This document shows positions 1-5,570 of a stretch of 9,331 nucleotides of DNA, one piece after another (position 1 is the first letter of the stretch; each line of letters opens with the position of its first letter). The translations under genes and the position numbers were made by a program. The stretch is from Mycobacterium sp. (GTDB taxonomy: Bacteria > Actinomycetota > Actinomycetes > Mycobacteriales > Mycobacteriaceae): the NCBI GenBank assembly GCA_025965815.1, contig JAOPWF010000550.1, forward strand, positions 1 through 9,331. The letters run 5' to 3'. Under the pieces are notes generated by a model. It had not been told where the DNA came from, searched no databases, and saw only the letters and a list, made by a program, of their open reading frames with translations.

Positions 1-341
1 ACGCACAGGATGAGCGGAAGTCCTTGGTCGCGCATGAGTTTGGCGGTCACGACGGAACACACCATTATCGCGCCGCCGACGGACACGTCGATACCGCCGG
101 TGATGATCACGAACGTCATGCCGATACCGATCAGCGCCACCGGGGCCACTTCGACCAGCAGCGGGATGATCGAGCCCGAGCTGAGGAACGCCGGCGTGGC
201 GAAACCAAGTGCGGCCCAGAGCGCGACAAGCACGACGATGAGAACGATCTCGGCGGGCGTCACCGGTGAAGGCAAGACCCGACCCCGGGCCCGGACGGGT
301 GGTGCGGTGGGGCCTGCATTGGGATCGACGGTGATGCTCAT
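1..341 (-). CDS. Sugar ABC transporter permease, RbsC type (partial, N-terminal 113 residues)
   Basis: This is the inner-membrane channel subunit of a carbohydrate importer of the ribose/rhamnose/autoinducer-2 type. The reading frame is open from the ATG at 339-341 to the left edge, so the C-terminal two thirds lie outside the window. After a proline- and arginine-rich cytoplasmic N-terminus of about 30 residues there is a hydrophobic segment (about 32-47) and a second one (about 66-82), followed by GGIDVSVGG at 82-90. That glycine-rich motif is characteristic of the BPD_transp_2 (RbsC/XylH/LsrC) family. The start overlaps the stop of the ATPase gene as ATGA, so translation is probably coupled; the local Shine-Dalgarno match is poor. 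The exact substrate cannot be read from this fragment. Confidence 0.9.
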   Translation of the reverse strand, partial: MSITVDPNAGPTAPPVRARGRVLPSPVTPAEIVLIVVLVALWAALGFATPAFLSSGSIIPLLVEVAPVALIGIGMTFVIITGGIDVSVGGAIMVCSVVTAKLMRDQGLPLILC

Positions 342-1852
342 GCTGCGGGGCCTGCCTCTCCGACGTCTCCCGCGGCTGCGGCGAGTAGGTCGACTTGTCT
401 AGCGTCGGGCCCGAACTCTGCTGTGATGGTTCCCGCGCGCACGACCAGGAGTCGGTCGGCGATGCGCAGTGCCTCTTGAAGGTCGGAGGTTACGACGAGG
501 ACCGCCGTGCCGTTGTCGGCGAGATCGGTGATGATGCGGTGGATCTCCTCCTTGGCTCCGATGTCCACCCCCTGGGTGGGTTCGGCGAGAAGGAGCAGTT
601 TGGGCCGCTCGACGAGTTGCCGGGCGAGCATGACTTTCTGTGCGTTGCCGCCGGAAAGGTTGCCGATGGCGTAGTTTTCGTCCGGCGCCTTCACCGCCAG
701 CCGCTTCATCAGGTCTTTGGCCACGGTGCGTTCCTTCCGCCGGTCCACGAATACCCGGCCGAGTGAGAGCCGAGGCAGATGGCCGACAGAGATGTTGAAG
801 GCGATGGACTGGAACGAGAACATGCCTTCGGTCTTGCGGTTGGCCGGCAGCAGCGCGATACCTGCCTCCCCGGCCTGCCGCGGCGTGCGGGGAGCGACAG
901 TCTGCCCCTGGAGGACGATCTCGCCGCCGCTGGTTCTCGCGAGGCCGTGGATGCATTCGGCGATCTCGGCGACCCCGGAACCGATCAGCCCGTAGAGGCC
1001 GAGGATCTCACCGGCCCGCAATTGCAGGCTCACCTCATGGAAGTGGCCCGCCCGCGCGAGTGATTTCAGTTCCAGCACCGGCGGGCCGTCCGGTACTACG
1101 CGCGGGCTGCGTTCGTCCGAGAGCGCCTCTCCCACCATAAGTTCGGCCATCCGCCGCACCGAGAGTTCCCCGATGGGGTAGGTGCCGATAGTGCTGCCGT
1201 CGCGCATGACGGTCACCTCGTCGGCGATCTTGACGAGTTCGTCGAGCCGGTGGGAGATGTAGACGACCGCAACGCCTTCATCGGCGAGTTTGCGGATGAC
1301 ACGGAAAAGGACGTCGATTTCGGCGTCGGTCAGGATGGCGGACGGTTCATCCAGTATCAGGACCCCGGGCTTGCCGGCCAGTGCTTTCGCGATCGACACC
1401 TGCTGTTGGGTGGCAACCGACAGGTTTCCGACCGTGACGGTGGCGAGTTCCGGTGGCAGATCAAGGGTGTCGAGGAGTCCGACGACTCGTTCGTTCTGTG
1501 CAGCCCAATCCACGCGTCCGCCTTTGACGATCTCACGGCCGAGGAAGATGTTCTCGGCGACGGTAAGTTCGGCGAACAGTTGCGGTTCCTGGTAGACGGT
1601 GGCGATGCCCAAATCGATCGCATCGACGGTCGAGGTGATCGACACCGGGTGGCCGTCGTAGGTGATGCTGCCGGCGTCGGGAGTAACTGCCCCGGCGATG
1701 ATTTTAATCAGCGTCGACTTTCCGGCTCCGTTCTCGCCGACCAGTGCGTGGACTTGTCCCGGCTCGAGTTCGAAGTCGGCGTGCCTGATTGCCTTGACGG
1801 CGGCGTAGCTCTTGACGATCCCGGTGAGGGTCAGTCGTGTGTTGTTCGACAA
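338..1852 (-). CDS. Sugar ABC transporter ATP-binding protein, RbsA type (two fused NBDs)
   Basis: This 504-residue cytoplasmic ATPase energises the importer and carries two nucleotide-binding domains in one chain, the usual length for RbsA/MglA/LsrA proteins. NBD1 has Walker A GENGAGKST (39-47), Q-loop YQEP (88-91), signature LSVATQQ (144-150), Walker B VLILDEP (164-170) and H-loop His201. NBD2 has a degenerate Walker A (GLIGSGVAE, 288-296), a canonical signature LSGGNAQ (399-405) and Walker B LLLLAEP (419-425), where Ala replaces the usual Asp; the H-loop position reads TSD. A degenerate NBD2 is normal in this family. I chose the TTG at 1850-1852 because GGAGA lies just upstream and the domain begins there. 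The frame stays open to 1978, but a start there would overlap the binding-protein gene and add residues unlike the family. Confidence 0.93.
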   Translation of the reverse strand: MSNNTRLTLTGIVKSYAAVKAIRHADFELEPGQVHALVGENGAGKSTLIKIIAGAVTPDAGSITYDGHPVSITSTVDAIDLGIATVYQEPQLFAELTVAENIFLGREIVKGGRVDWAAQNERVVGLLDTLDLPPELATVTVGNLSVATQQQVSIAKALAGKPGVLILDEPSAILTDAEIDVLFRVIRKLADEGVAVVYISHRLDELVKIADEVTVMRDGSTIGTYPIGELSVRRMAELMVGEALSDERSPRVVPDGPPVLELKSLARAGHFHEVSLQLRAGEILGLYGLIGSGVAEIAECIHGLARTSGGEIVLQGQTVAPRTPRQAGEAGIALLPANRKTEGMFSFQSIAFNISVGHLPRLSLGRVFVDRRKERTVAKDLMKRLAVKAPDENYAIGNLSGGNAQKVMLARQLVERPKLLLLAEPTQGVDIGAKEEIHRIITDLADNGTAVLVVTSDLQEALRIADRLLVVRAGTITAEFGPDARQVDLLAAAAGDVGEAGPAA

Positions 1853-1881
1853 GGCATCTCCAATGATGCTGGTGATCGACG

Positions 1882-1914
1882 GCGCGGCCCAGCCGTTGAA
1901 ACGCTGGGCCGCGC
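1882..1914 (-). promoter_or_regulatory. Perfect 12-bp hairpin between binding-protein and ATPase cistrons
   Basis: GCGCGGCCCAGC at 1882-1893 and its exact reverse complement at 1903-1914 flank a 9-nt loop. The hairpin begins 15 nt past the binding-protein stop and ends about 30 nt before the ATPase TTG. No T-run follows on the minus strand, so it does not look like a classical intrinsic terminator. In binding-protein transporter operons, hairpins in this position often protect the upstream mRNA from 3' exonucleases or partly attenuate transcription, giving excess binding protein. That role is inferred here; the inverted repeat itself is directly visible. Confidence 0.75.
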
Positions 1915-1928
1915 AGCCGATGCGCCGA

Positions 1929-2993
1929 TCAGTAGTTGAACTGGTCCACGTTGGCGGTCGTGATGAGCAGGGGGTCACCGAGCACCAGGGTCTTGCTTGC
2001 CTCGTCCCATTTCACGGCCGGCAGGTCAGTGTTGACCTTGTTGGTTGGGGCGAAGGCTTTTCCGGCGGCGAGCTGCTCGCCGGCCCACGCCGTCAGGTAG
2101 CCCAGGTTCTGGACGTTCCACAGGATCGAACCGGATGAGGATCCGTCGGCCAGGTACGGCTTCATCGACTTCGGGGTGCCGATCCCGACGGTGAAGACCT
2201 GCCCGATCTTCCCGGCGTCCTTGACTGCCTGCGCGACGCCGACAGCGGAGGTGGTGCACTGTCCGATGAGACCGGTCAGGTCGGGATGCGCGCTCATCAG
2301 GTCGGTAGCCATCTGCGTTCCCTTGGCCTGGTCCTCGCCGGAGTACACGACATCGATGAGTTCGGCGGCCGGGTACTTCTGCGACACGTAGGCCTTCTCC
2401 GCGGCAATCCAGGAGTTCAGGTTCTCGGCGGTCTCACCGCAGGACACGATGGCCCACTTGCCTTTTCCACCCATGGCTTTCATGAGTGTCTCCGCGGTGG
2501 TATTTCCGATTCCCTCCGCGGTGGCCTGGTTGACGAATGCTTCGCGGACCGAGTTCGGCGCGTCAGTGTCCGCGGTCATCACTTTGATGCCGGCCGCCTG
2601 CGCTTCCTTCATCAGCGGCGCCATCGAATCGGGGTCGTTGGGTGCGATCACCAGCACATCGACCTTCTGCTGGATGAAGGACCGCACGACCTGCGCCTGT
2701 GCGGCGGCATCGGCCGAGGTCGGCCCCTGGTACAGCCACTGGACGTCACCGAGGGCCGCGGCGGCCTGCTTGGCCCCAGTGTCCATCGCCTCGAAGTACG
2801 GGGATCCCTGCAGCTTCGGCACAAAGGCGACTTTGACCTTGCCGCCGGAGGAGCCTGCTCCTTCGGATGCGCTCGCTCCACTGGATGCCCCGGTTGTTGT
2901 GCTGCCCGAGTCCTTCTTCGTGCACCCGCTAGCGATCGTGGTGATTGCCAACACGACACCGACCGCGCCGACAAAACGCCGGGAAATCCTCAT
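1929..2993 (-). CDS. Lipoprotein sugar-binding protein, type I PBP (RhaS/LsrB-like)
   Basis: This 354-residue solute receptor is the first gene of the importer operon. The N-terminus is a lipoprotein signal: arginines at 2, 5 and 6, a hydrophobic core, and the lipobox IASGC with acylated Cys24. A Ser/Gly/Thr-rich linker (to about 51) leads into a Peripla_BP_4 fold starting VKVAFVPKLQGSPYFEAM. Segments such as YQGPTSADAAAQAQ, VIAPNDPDS, DTDAPNSVREAFVNQA, YSGEDQAKGTQMATDLM and DGSSSGSILWNVQNLGYL recall the rhamnose (RhaS) and autoinducer-2 (LsrB) receptors more than ribose RbsB, as judged from memory of those families. AAGGAG lies 6 nt before the ATG. The gene diverges from two regulators across a 323-bp control region. 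The ligand is not fixed by sequence reading; a deoxyhexose or an AI-2-like molecule are the leading ideas. Confidence 0.92.
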   Translation of the reverse strand: MRISRRFVGAVGVVLAITTIASGCTKKDSGSTTTGASSGASASEGAGSSGGKVKVAFVPKLQGSPYFEAMDTGAKQAAAALGDVQWLYQGPTSADAAAQAQVVRSFIQQKVDVLVIAPNDPDSMAPLMKEAQAAGIKVMTADTDAPNSVREAFVNQATAEGIGNTTAETLMKAMGGKGKWAIVSCGETAENLNSWIAAEKAYVSQKYPAAELIDVVYSGEDQAKGTQMATDLMSAHPDLTGLIGQCTTSAVGVAQAVKDAGKIGQVFTVGIGTPKSMKPYLADGSSSGSILWNVQNLGYLTAWAGEQLAAGKAFAPTNKVNTDLPAVKWDEASKTLVLGDPLLITTANVDQFNY

Positions 2994-3099
2994 CGACTTC
3001 TCCTTCGAGCTGGATTAGGGGATCACGTGTCAGCGCCTGGTCGACGTTGACTACGTGCACCTCACCAAGTTTGAACTCGGAGTGGCGAGCACCCTGAGC

Positions 3100-3139
3100 G
3101 TGTTTCATATGTCGTACCAAGCACCGGGTGATGAAACAC
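3100..3139. repeat. Operator-like inverted repeat, copy A (GTTTCAT-N22-ATGAAAC)
   Basis: GTGTTTCAT at 3100-3108 and its exact complement ATGAAACAC at 3131-3139 form a 9-bp inverted repeat with a 22-bp spacer, so like positions lie about three helical turns apart. Copy B repeats the 7-bp core with the same spacing. Two half-sites at fixed spacing upstream of a regulator are typical of operators bound by dimers or tetramers; binding here is inferred. Confidence 0.65.
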
Positions 3140-3166
3140 ACATTAAGCTGGGCGATGTGGCGTTGT

Positions 3167-3184
3167 CAACAGTTGCGAATCGAC
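3167..3184. repeat. CAACNGTTG box, copy A
   Basis: CAACAGTTGCGAATCGAC at 3167-3184 matches 3286-3303 at 16 of 18 positions; extending the match left to 28 bp gives 23 identities. The core CAAC-A-GTTG is itself a palindrome. It lies downstream of inverted-repeat copy A, as its partner does downstream of copy B, so it looks like the second part of a duplicated regulatory unit. Confidence 0.55.
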
Positions 3185-3224
3185 CAGTCCCTCCTGGCGT
3201 TCAGTGGATCGAAATTGTTGTTGG

Positions 3225-3260
3225 GTTTCATTTTTCTTGACGGACGCCGAATGATGAAAC
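3225..3260. repeat. Operator-like inverted repeat, copy B (GTTTCAT-N22-ATGAAAC)
   Basis: GTTTCAT at 3225-3231 and ATGAAAC at 3254-3260 are exact complements separated by 22 bp, the same as copy A, which lies 123 bp upstream. The right half with its flank (CCGNNTGATGAAAC) matches copy A at 12 of 14 positions. It lies 57 bp before the favoured regulator start, a natural place for autoregulation. Confidence 0.65.
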
Positions 3261-3285
3261 GACCACGGGGCAGGTGTGACGTGGC

Positions 3286-3303
3286 CAACGGTTGCGGATC
3301 GAC
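3286..3303. repeat. CAACNGTTG box, copy B
   Basis: CAACGGTTGCGGATCGAC at 3286-3303 is the second copy of the box at 3167-3184. It directly abuts the TATTCT element at 3304-3309, so a protein bound here would sit on the regulator's promoter. This supports a start codon downstream of the box (GTG 3317) rather than inside it. Confidence 0.55.
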
Positions 3304-3309
3304 TATTCT
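3304..3309 (+). promoter_or_regulatory. Candidate -10 box for a leaderless regulator transcript
   Basis: TATTCT fits the actinobacterial TANNNT -10 pattern and ends 7 nt before GTG 3317. That geometry would place the transcription start on the start codon itself, a common leaderless arrangement in mycobacteria. No clear -35 hexamer is visible. The same 7-nt spacing is seen before the ArsR gene at the right edge. Confidence 0.4.
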
Positions 3310-3316
3310 GACCCCG

Positions 3317-4435
3317 GTGCCGGCCCCAAGGATCGCTTCCGAGCCCTACCCCCAGGGCGGCAGCAGGGTGCCCGCTCTCACCCGCACGGCCACCGTGCTG
3401 CAGAGCATTTGCGACGCCGGGCGTCCCATGGCGTTGGCTGAACTGGCTCAGTTGACCGGGTTTCCGAAAAGCAGCGTGATGGGGATTTGTCACGCGCTGA
3501 CCGAGGAAGACGTGCTGGCACGCGGGGTAGACGGCACCTACGCGCTGGGCTCACGGGTCTTCGAGTTCGGTTCGGCGGCGCGGGCGCACAGCTGGCCGCT
3601 AAATGACATCGGGTTCAGTTACCCGCTTGACGAGAGCTTCTTCCTGGCCGAGATCAGAACCATGCGTTCGGAAGCGACCAAGCTCGGCGCCCATCTCGAT
3701 CTGCGTTCCGCCAGGGAGGACAAAGAACGCCAGTCCCAACAGATCCGCGAGTTCGTCTTGGCCGATGTCGATCTGATACTGGTCGAGCCGGTGGTGTCGG
3801 AAGGACTCGAAGCCGCATGCGCCGAAGCGCACGCCGCCCGGATTCCAGTCGTTGCGATCGGTTCTGCCGTCAGTGGCGCCGACGCGGTCGTAGCGACGGA
3901 CAACACGAAAGCCGGATCACTGGCCGGAACGGCACTGGCCAAAGCGCTGTCAGGACAAGGTCGGCTCGCCGTTGTCGGCGGGATACCGATCACCGCCAAC
4001 TCCGACCGGGTAGCCGGGTTCCTCGGAGCAATCGCCGCACACCCGGGATTGACCGTGGTGGCCACCAGCCGAGGCGAGCTGGACGCACCCTCCGGCCAGC
4101 GAGCCGCCGAGGAGATCCTTGGCACACACCCCACTGTGGAGGGATTCTTTGCCAGCAACGACCAGATCGCTATCGGCATCTCGAGCGTGCTGGCCCGCCG
4201 GAACCTTTTCGTACCGATCGTCGCAGTCGATGGAGCCCGGGGAGCCGTCGACCAGATCCGTGGCGGGGGGCCAATCGTCGCCACCGCTACCCAAGACCCA
4301 GTGGCGCTGGTGCGAGCAGCGATCGAGATAGGAAGTGCCCTGCACAGCGGCCTCGGCGTCGTTCGGCAATCGCACTACATCCAGCCACGACTGATCGACG
4401 CACAGAATGCCGAGGAGTACCAGCCGTGGGGATAG
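3317..4435 (+). CDS. Hybrid regulator: IclR-type winged helix fused to a sugar-binding PBP domain
   Basis: This is a probable sugar-responsive DNA-binding regulator of the divergent transporter. From GTG 3317 it has 372 residues. Residues about 18-85 form an IclR-type winged helix (RVPALTRTATVLQSI, then LAQLTGFPKSSVMGICHALTEEDVL and a wing ending YALGSRVFEFG). From about 98 (IGFSYPLDESFF) to about 350 the chain reads as a type I periplasmic-binding-protein fold: VDLILVEPVVSEGL, ARIPVVAIG, VVATDNTKAGSLAGTAL, FFASNDQIAIGISSVL and IVATATQDP. LacI-family repressors use this effector fold, but with a LacI helix-turn-helix. Here the LacI head appears replaced by an IclR head and no IclR effector domain is visible. 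Other in-frame starts are ATG 3251, GTG 3281 and GTG 3368; 3317 is favoured by the TATTCT box and the operator repeats. Its last 10 bp overlap the next gene. Confidence 0.82.
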   Translation: MPAPRIASEPYPQGGSRVPALTRTATVLQSICDAGRPMALAELAQLTGFPKSSVMGICHALTEEDVLARGVDGTYALGSRVFEFGSAARAHSWPLNDIGFSYPLDESFFLAEIRTMRSEATKLGAHLDLRSAREDKERQSQQIREFVLADVDLILVEPVVSEGLEAACAEAHAARIPVVAIGSAVSGADAVVATDNTKAGSLAGTALAKALSGQGRLAVVGGIPITANSDRVAGFLGAIAAHPGLTVVATSRGELDAPSGQRAAEEILGTHPTVEGFFASNDQIAIGISSVLARRNLFVPIVAVDGARGAVDQIRGGGPIVATATQDPVALVRAAIEIGSALHSGLGVVRQSHYIQPRLIDAQNAEEYQPWG

Positions 4436-5298
4436 AGGGACCACGTACCCCCGCCGTACATCGCGGCGTTCGAATCCTCGACGCGATTTCGTCGGGAAAC
4501 GCGGACACACCCACAGCGCTGAGTGGGGCACTCGGACTGGCCAAGAGCTCGATCACCGACCTGATAGGTGCCCTGGAAGACGAAAGTCTCATCGGGCGCA
4601 GCCTGGACGGGCGTCTGCACACCGGAGCGCGCTGGGCCGCCCTGTCCGACCCGGATGCTGTAGTAGACCGGCTCTTCCGTGCCTGCGCACGCACACCCGA
4701 CCTTGACGGACACACCATCTCCGTCGCCCAACTCTTCGGCAACCAAATCATCTGTCTGGATGTCCGCCCGGGTCGATATCCGCTGCCCCTCACCCCACGC
4801 CCCGGTCAACGCACAACGGCCCCCGACACCGCGGGAGCGATCGCCATCCTGTCGTCAGTACCACTCTCCGCCGCCACGGAGCTGGTCGGTGTAGCCGCCG
4901 ATCACCTAGGCCTCAACGATGAACAGGTAGAACACACACTCGCCTTACGGCGCAACCGGCGCAAAAGCGTTTACGAATCGCACTCCACCCAGACCGGGCG
5001 ACAATTCGCCTGCGCCGTGGCCGGCACCCGTTTGGCGGTCACCTTGCACTTACCTGATCGCTGGTCCGATTCTGCGTCTGTCCGTAAAGCGGCGAGGGCT
5101 TTGAGCATCACAGCTAGCGAGGGCGAACACAGCTCCCGGTCGATCTCGCGGCGGCGGTCAGTCAGCAACGCCTCGGCGTCTGACGAAATAACCCCCGACA
5201 GTGGGGACAGTGGGATACCGAATCATCCTGTGGCGCAGAGCAGTACGGGCGCGACGACCGGCGTGACCGTCATCGCGCACGGCCGCGACCAGTCGTAG
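4426..5298 (+). CDS. IclR-type transcriptional regulator with weak effector domain and long tail
   Basis: This 290-residue protein is the second regulator of the divergent operon. GTG 4426 lies inside the end of the previous gene (10-bp overlap), with GAGGAG at 4412-4417 and an 8-nt spacer, so translation is likely coupled. Residues 8-72 form an IclR-like winged helix (TPAVHRGVRILDAI, ALSGALGLAKSSITDLIGAL) that parallels the one in the upstream regulator, suggesting the two heads are paralogous. Residues about 90-232 vaguely recall an IclR effector domain (VAQLFGNQIICLDVRPG, TAGAIAILSS, FACAVAGTRLAVTLHLPDRW) but are poorly conserved to my eye. Residues 233-290 are a Ser/Arg/Gly-rich low-complexity tail not expected in IclR proteins. 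It may heteromerise with its neighbour, but nothing in the sequence proves that. Confidence 0.75.
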   Translation: MGIEGPRTPAVHRGVRILDAISSGNADTPTALSGALGLAKSSITDLIGALEDESLIGRSLDGRLHTGARWAALSDPDAVVDRLFRACARTPDLDGHTISVAQLFGNQIICLDVRPGRYPLPLTPRPGQRTTAPDTAGAIAILSSVPLSAATELVGVAADHLGLNDEQVEHTLALRRNRRKSVYESHSTQTGRQFACAVAGTRLAVTLHLPDRWSDSASVRKAARALSITASEGEHSSRSISRRRSVSNASASDEITPDSGDSGIPNHPVAQSSTGATTGVTVIAHGRDQS

Positions 5299-5317
5299 GT
5301 ATAGTGAGCCGACTAAA

Positions 5318-5425
5318 CTAGTCTTGCTGATCAGGCACAACTTCGAGCAGGTCCCGCGGCTATCTGACCAGGTCTGGGTCATGCGGGTTGGACGCTGCAT
5401 CTGCGGACGCCGCACCCCCGACAGC
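5318..5425 (+). pseudogene. Relic resembling the C-terminal end of a sugar ABC ATPase
   Basis: In the 272-bp gap after the second regulator, the plus frame beginning at 5318 reads LVLLIRHNFEQVPRLSDQ, then VWVMRVGRC and GRRTPDS. This resembles the H-loop-to-C-terminus segment of single-NBD sugar ABC ATPases (typically LLISHNMEQV..LSDRVWVMR.GR..GRRT). The usual Ser before the H-loop His is Arg here. No Walker motifs, signature or start remain upstream, and the characteristic ending is missing downstream. I read it as the degraded end of a lost transporter gene. It is short, and the match is made from memory of the family, so chance similarity is not excluded. Confidence 0.5.
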
Positions 5426-5532
5426 TTGCGGATGAGTCCTTCCTTTCGCTGTCTCCTGAACGCCCAGAGCTGCTGTCGGCTGGTCCATGATGACGAGCTT
5501 GGAGCTGAAACTGGCAACCCTGCATATTCGGT

Positions 5533-5538
5533 TAGTAT
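5533..5538 (+). promoter_or_regulatory. Candidate -10 box for the carotenoid oxygenase
   Basis: TAGTAT fits TANNNT and lies 6 bp before the CATAAC-GTT-GTTATG palindrome, so a transcript would begin in or beside that palindrome. No convincing -35 box was found at 17-18 bp. This is a weak call based on position and sequence. Confidence 0.3.
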
Positions 5539-5543
5539 GTCGT

Positions 5544-5558
5544 CATAACGTTGTTATG
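5544..5558. promoter_or_regulatory. Palindromic operator candidate CATAAC-GTT-GTTATG
   Basis: CATAAC at 5544-5549 and GTTATG at 5553-5558 are exact complements around a 3-bp centre. The site lies 13 bp before the carotenoid oxygenase start, just after a possible -10 box and touching the Shine-Dalgarno sequence. A dimeric repressor bound here would block transcription of the gene. No regulator for it is identifiable in the window. Confidence 0.5.
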
Positions 5559-5570
5559 GGAGGTTCCGCC

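Larger units (their letters stand above)
2994..3316. promoter_or_regulatory. Divergent control region between transporter and regulator operons
   Basis: This 323-bp gap lies between the binding-protein ATG (minus) and the favoured regulator GTG (plus). It holds the binding-protein ribosome-binding site (AAGGAG at about 3000-3005, minus strand), two copies of a composite repeat (about 3100-3184 and 3225-3303), and a TATTCT -10-like box just before the regulator start. The plus frame of the regulator stays open back to 3128, but that upstream stretch reads as unfamiliar protein and coincides with the repeats, so I treat it as non-coding. I could not pick a convincing -35/-10 pair for the transporter operon. 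Confidence 0.6.

Noticed and set aside
1250..1939. 229-codon plus-strand open frame
   Set aside because: It is antisense to the ABC ATPase and shows no recognisable motif.
1853..1978. N-terminal extension of the ABC ATPase
   Set aside because: It would run through the hairpin and overlap the binding-protein gene. A TTG with GGAGA upstream sits where the family normally starts.
3128..3316. N-terminal extension of the hybrid regulator to an upstream start
   Set aside because: The frame is open, but the extra residues look unlike protein domain sequence and coincide with duplicated operator-like repeats. ATG 3251 and GTG 3281 remain possible.
3619..4284. 221-codon minus-strand open frame
   Set aside because: It is antisense to the hybrid regulator's sugar-binding domain, with Ala/Ser/Thr-rich shadow composition.
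5311..5323. GACTA-AAC-TAGTC inverted repeat after the second regulator
   Set aside because: The stem is only 5 bp with little G/C and no T-run, too weak to call a terminator; it was noted only as a palindrome.
5158..5517. 119-codon minus-strand open frame
   Set aside because: It is antisense to the second regulator's tail and the ABC relic; no family features are seen.
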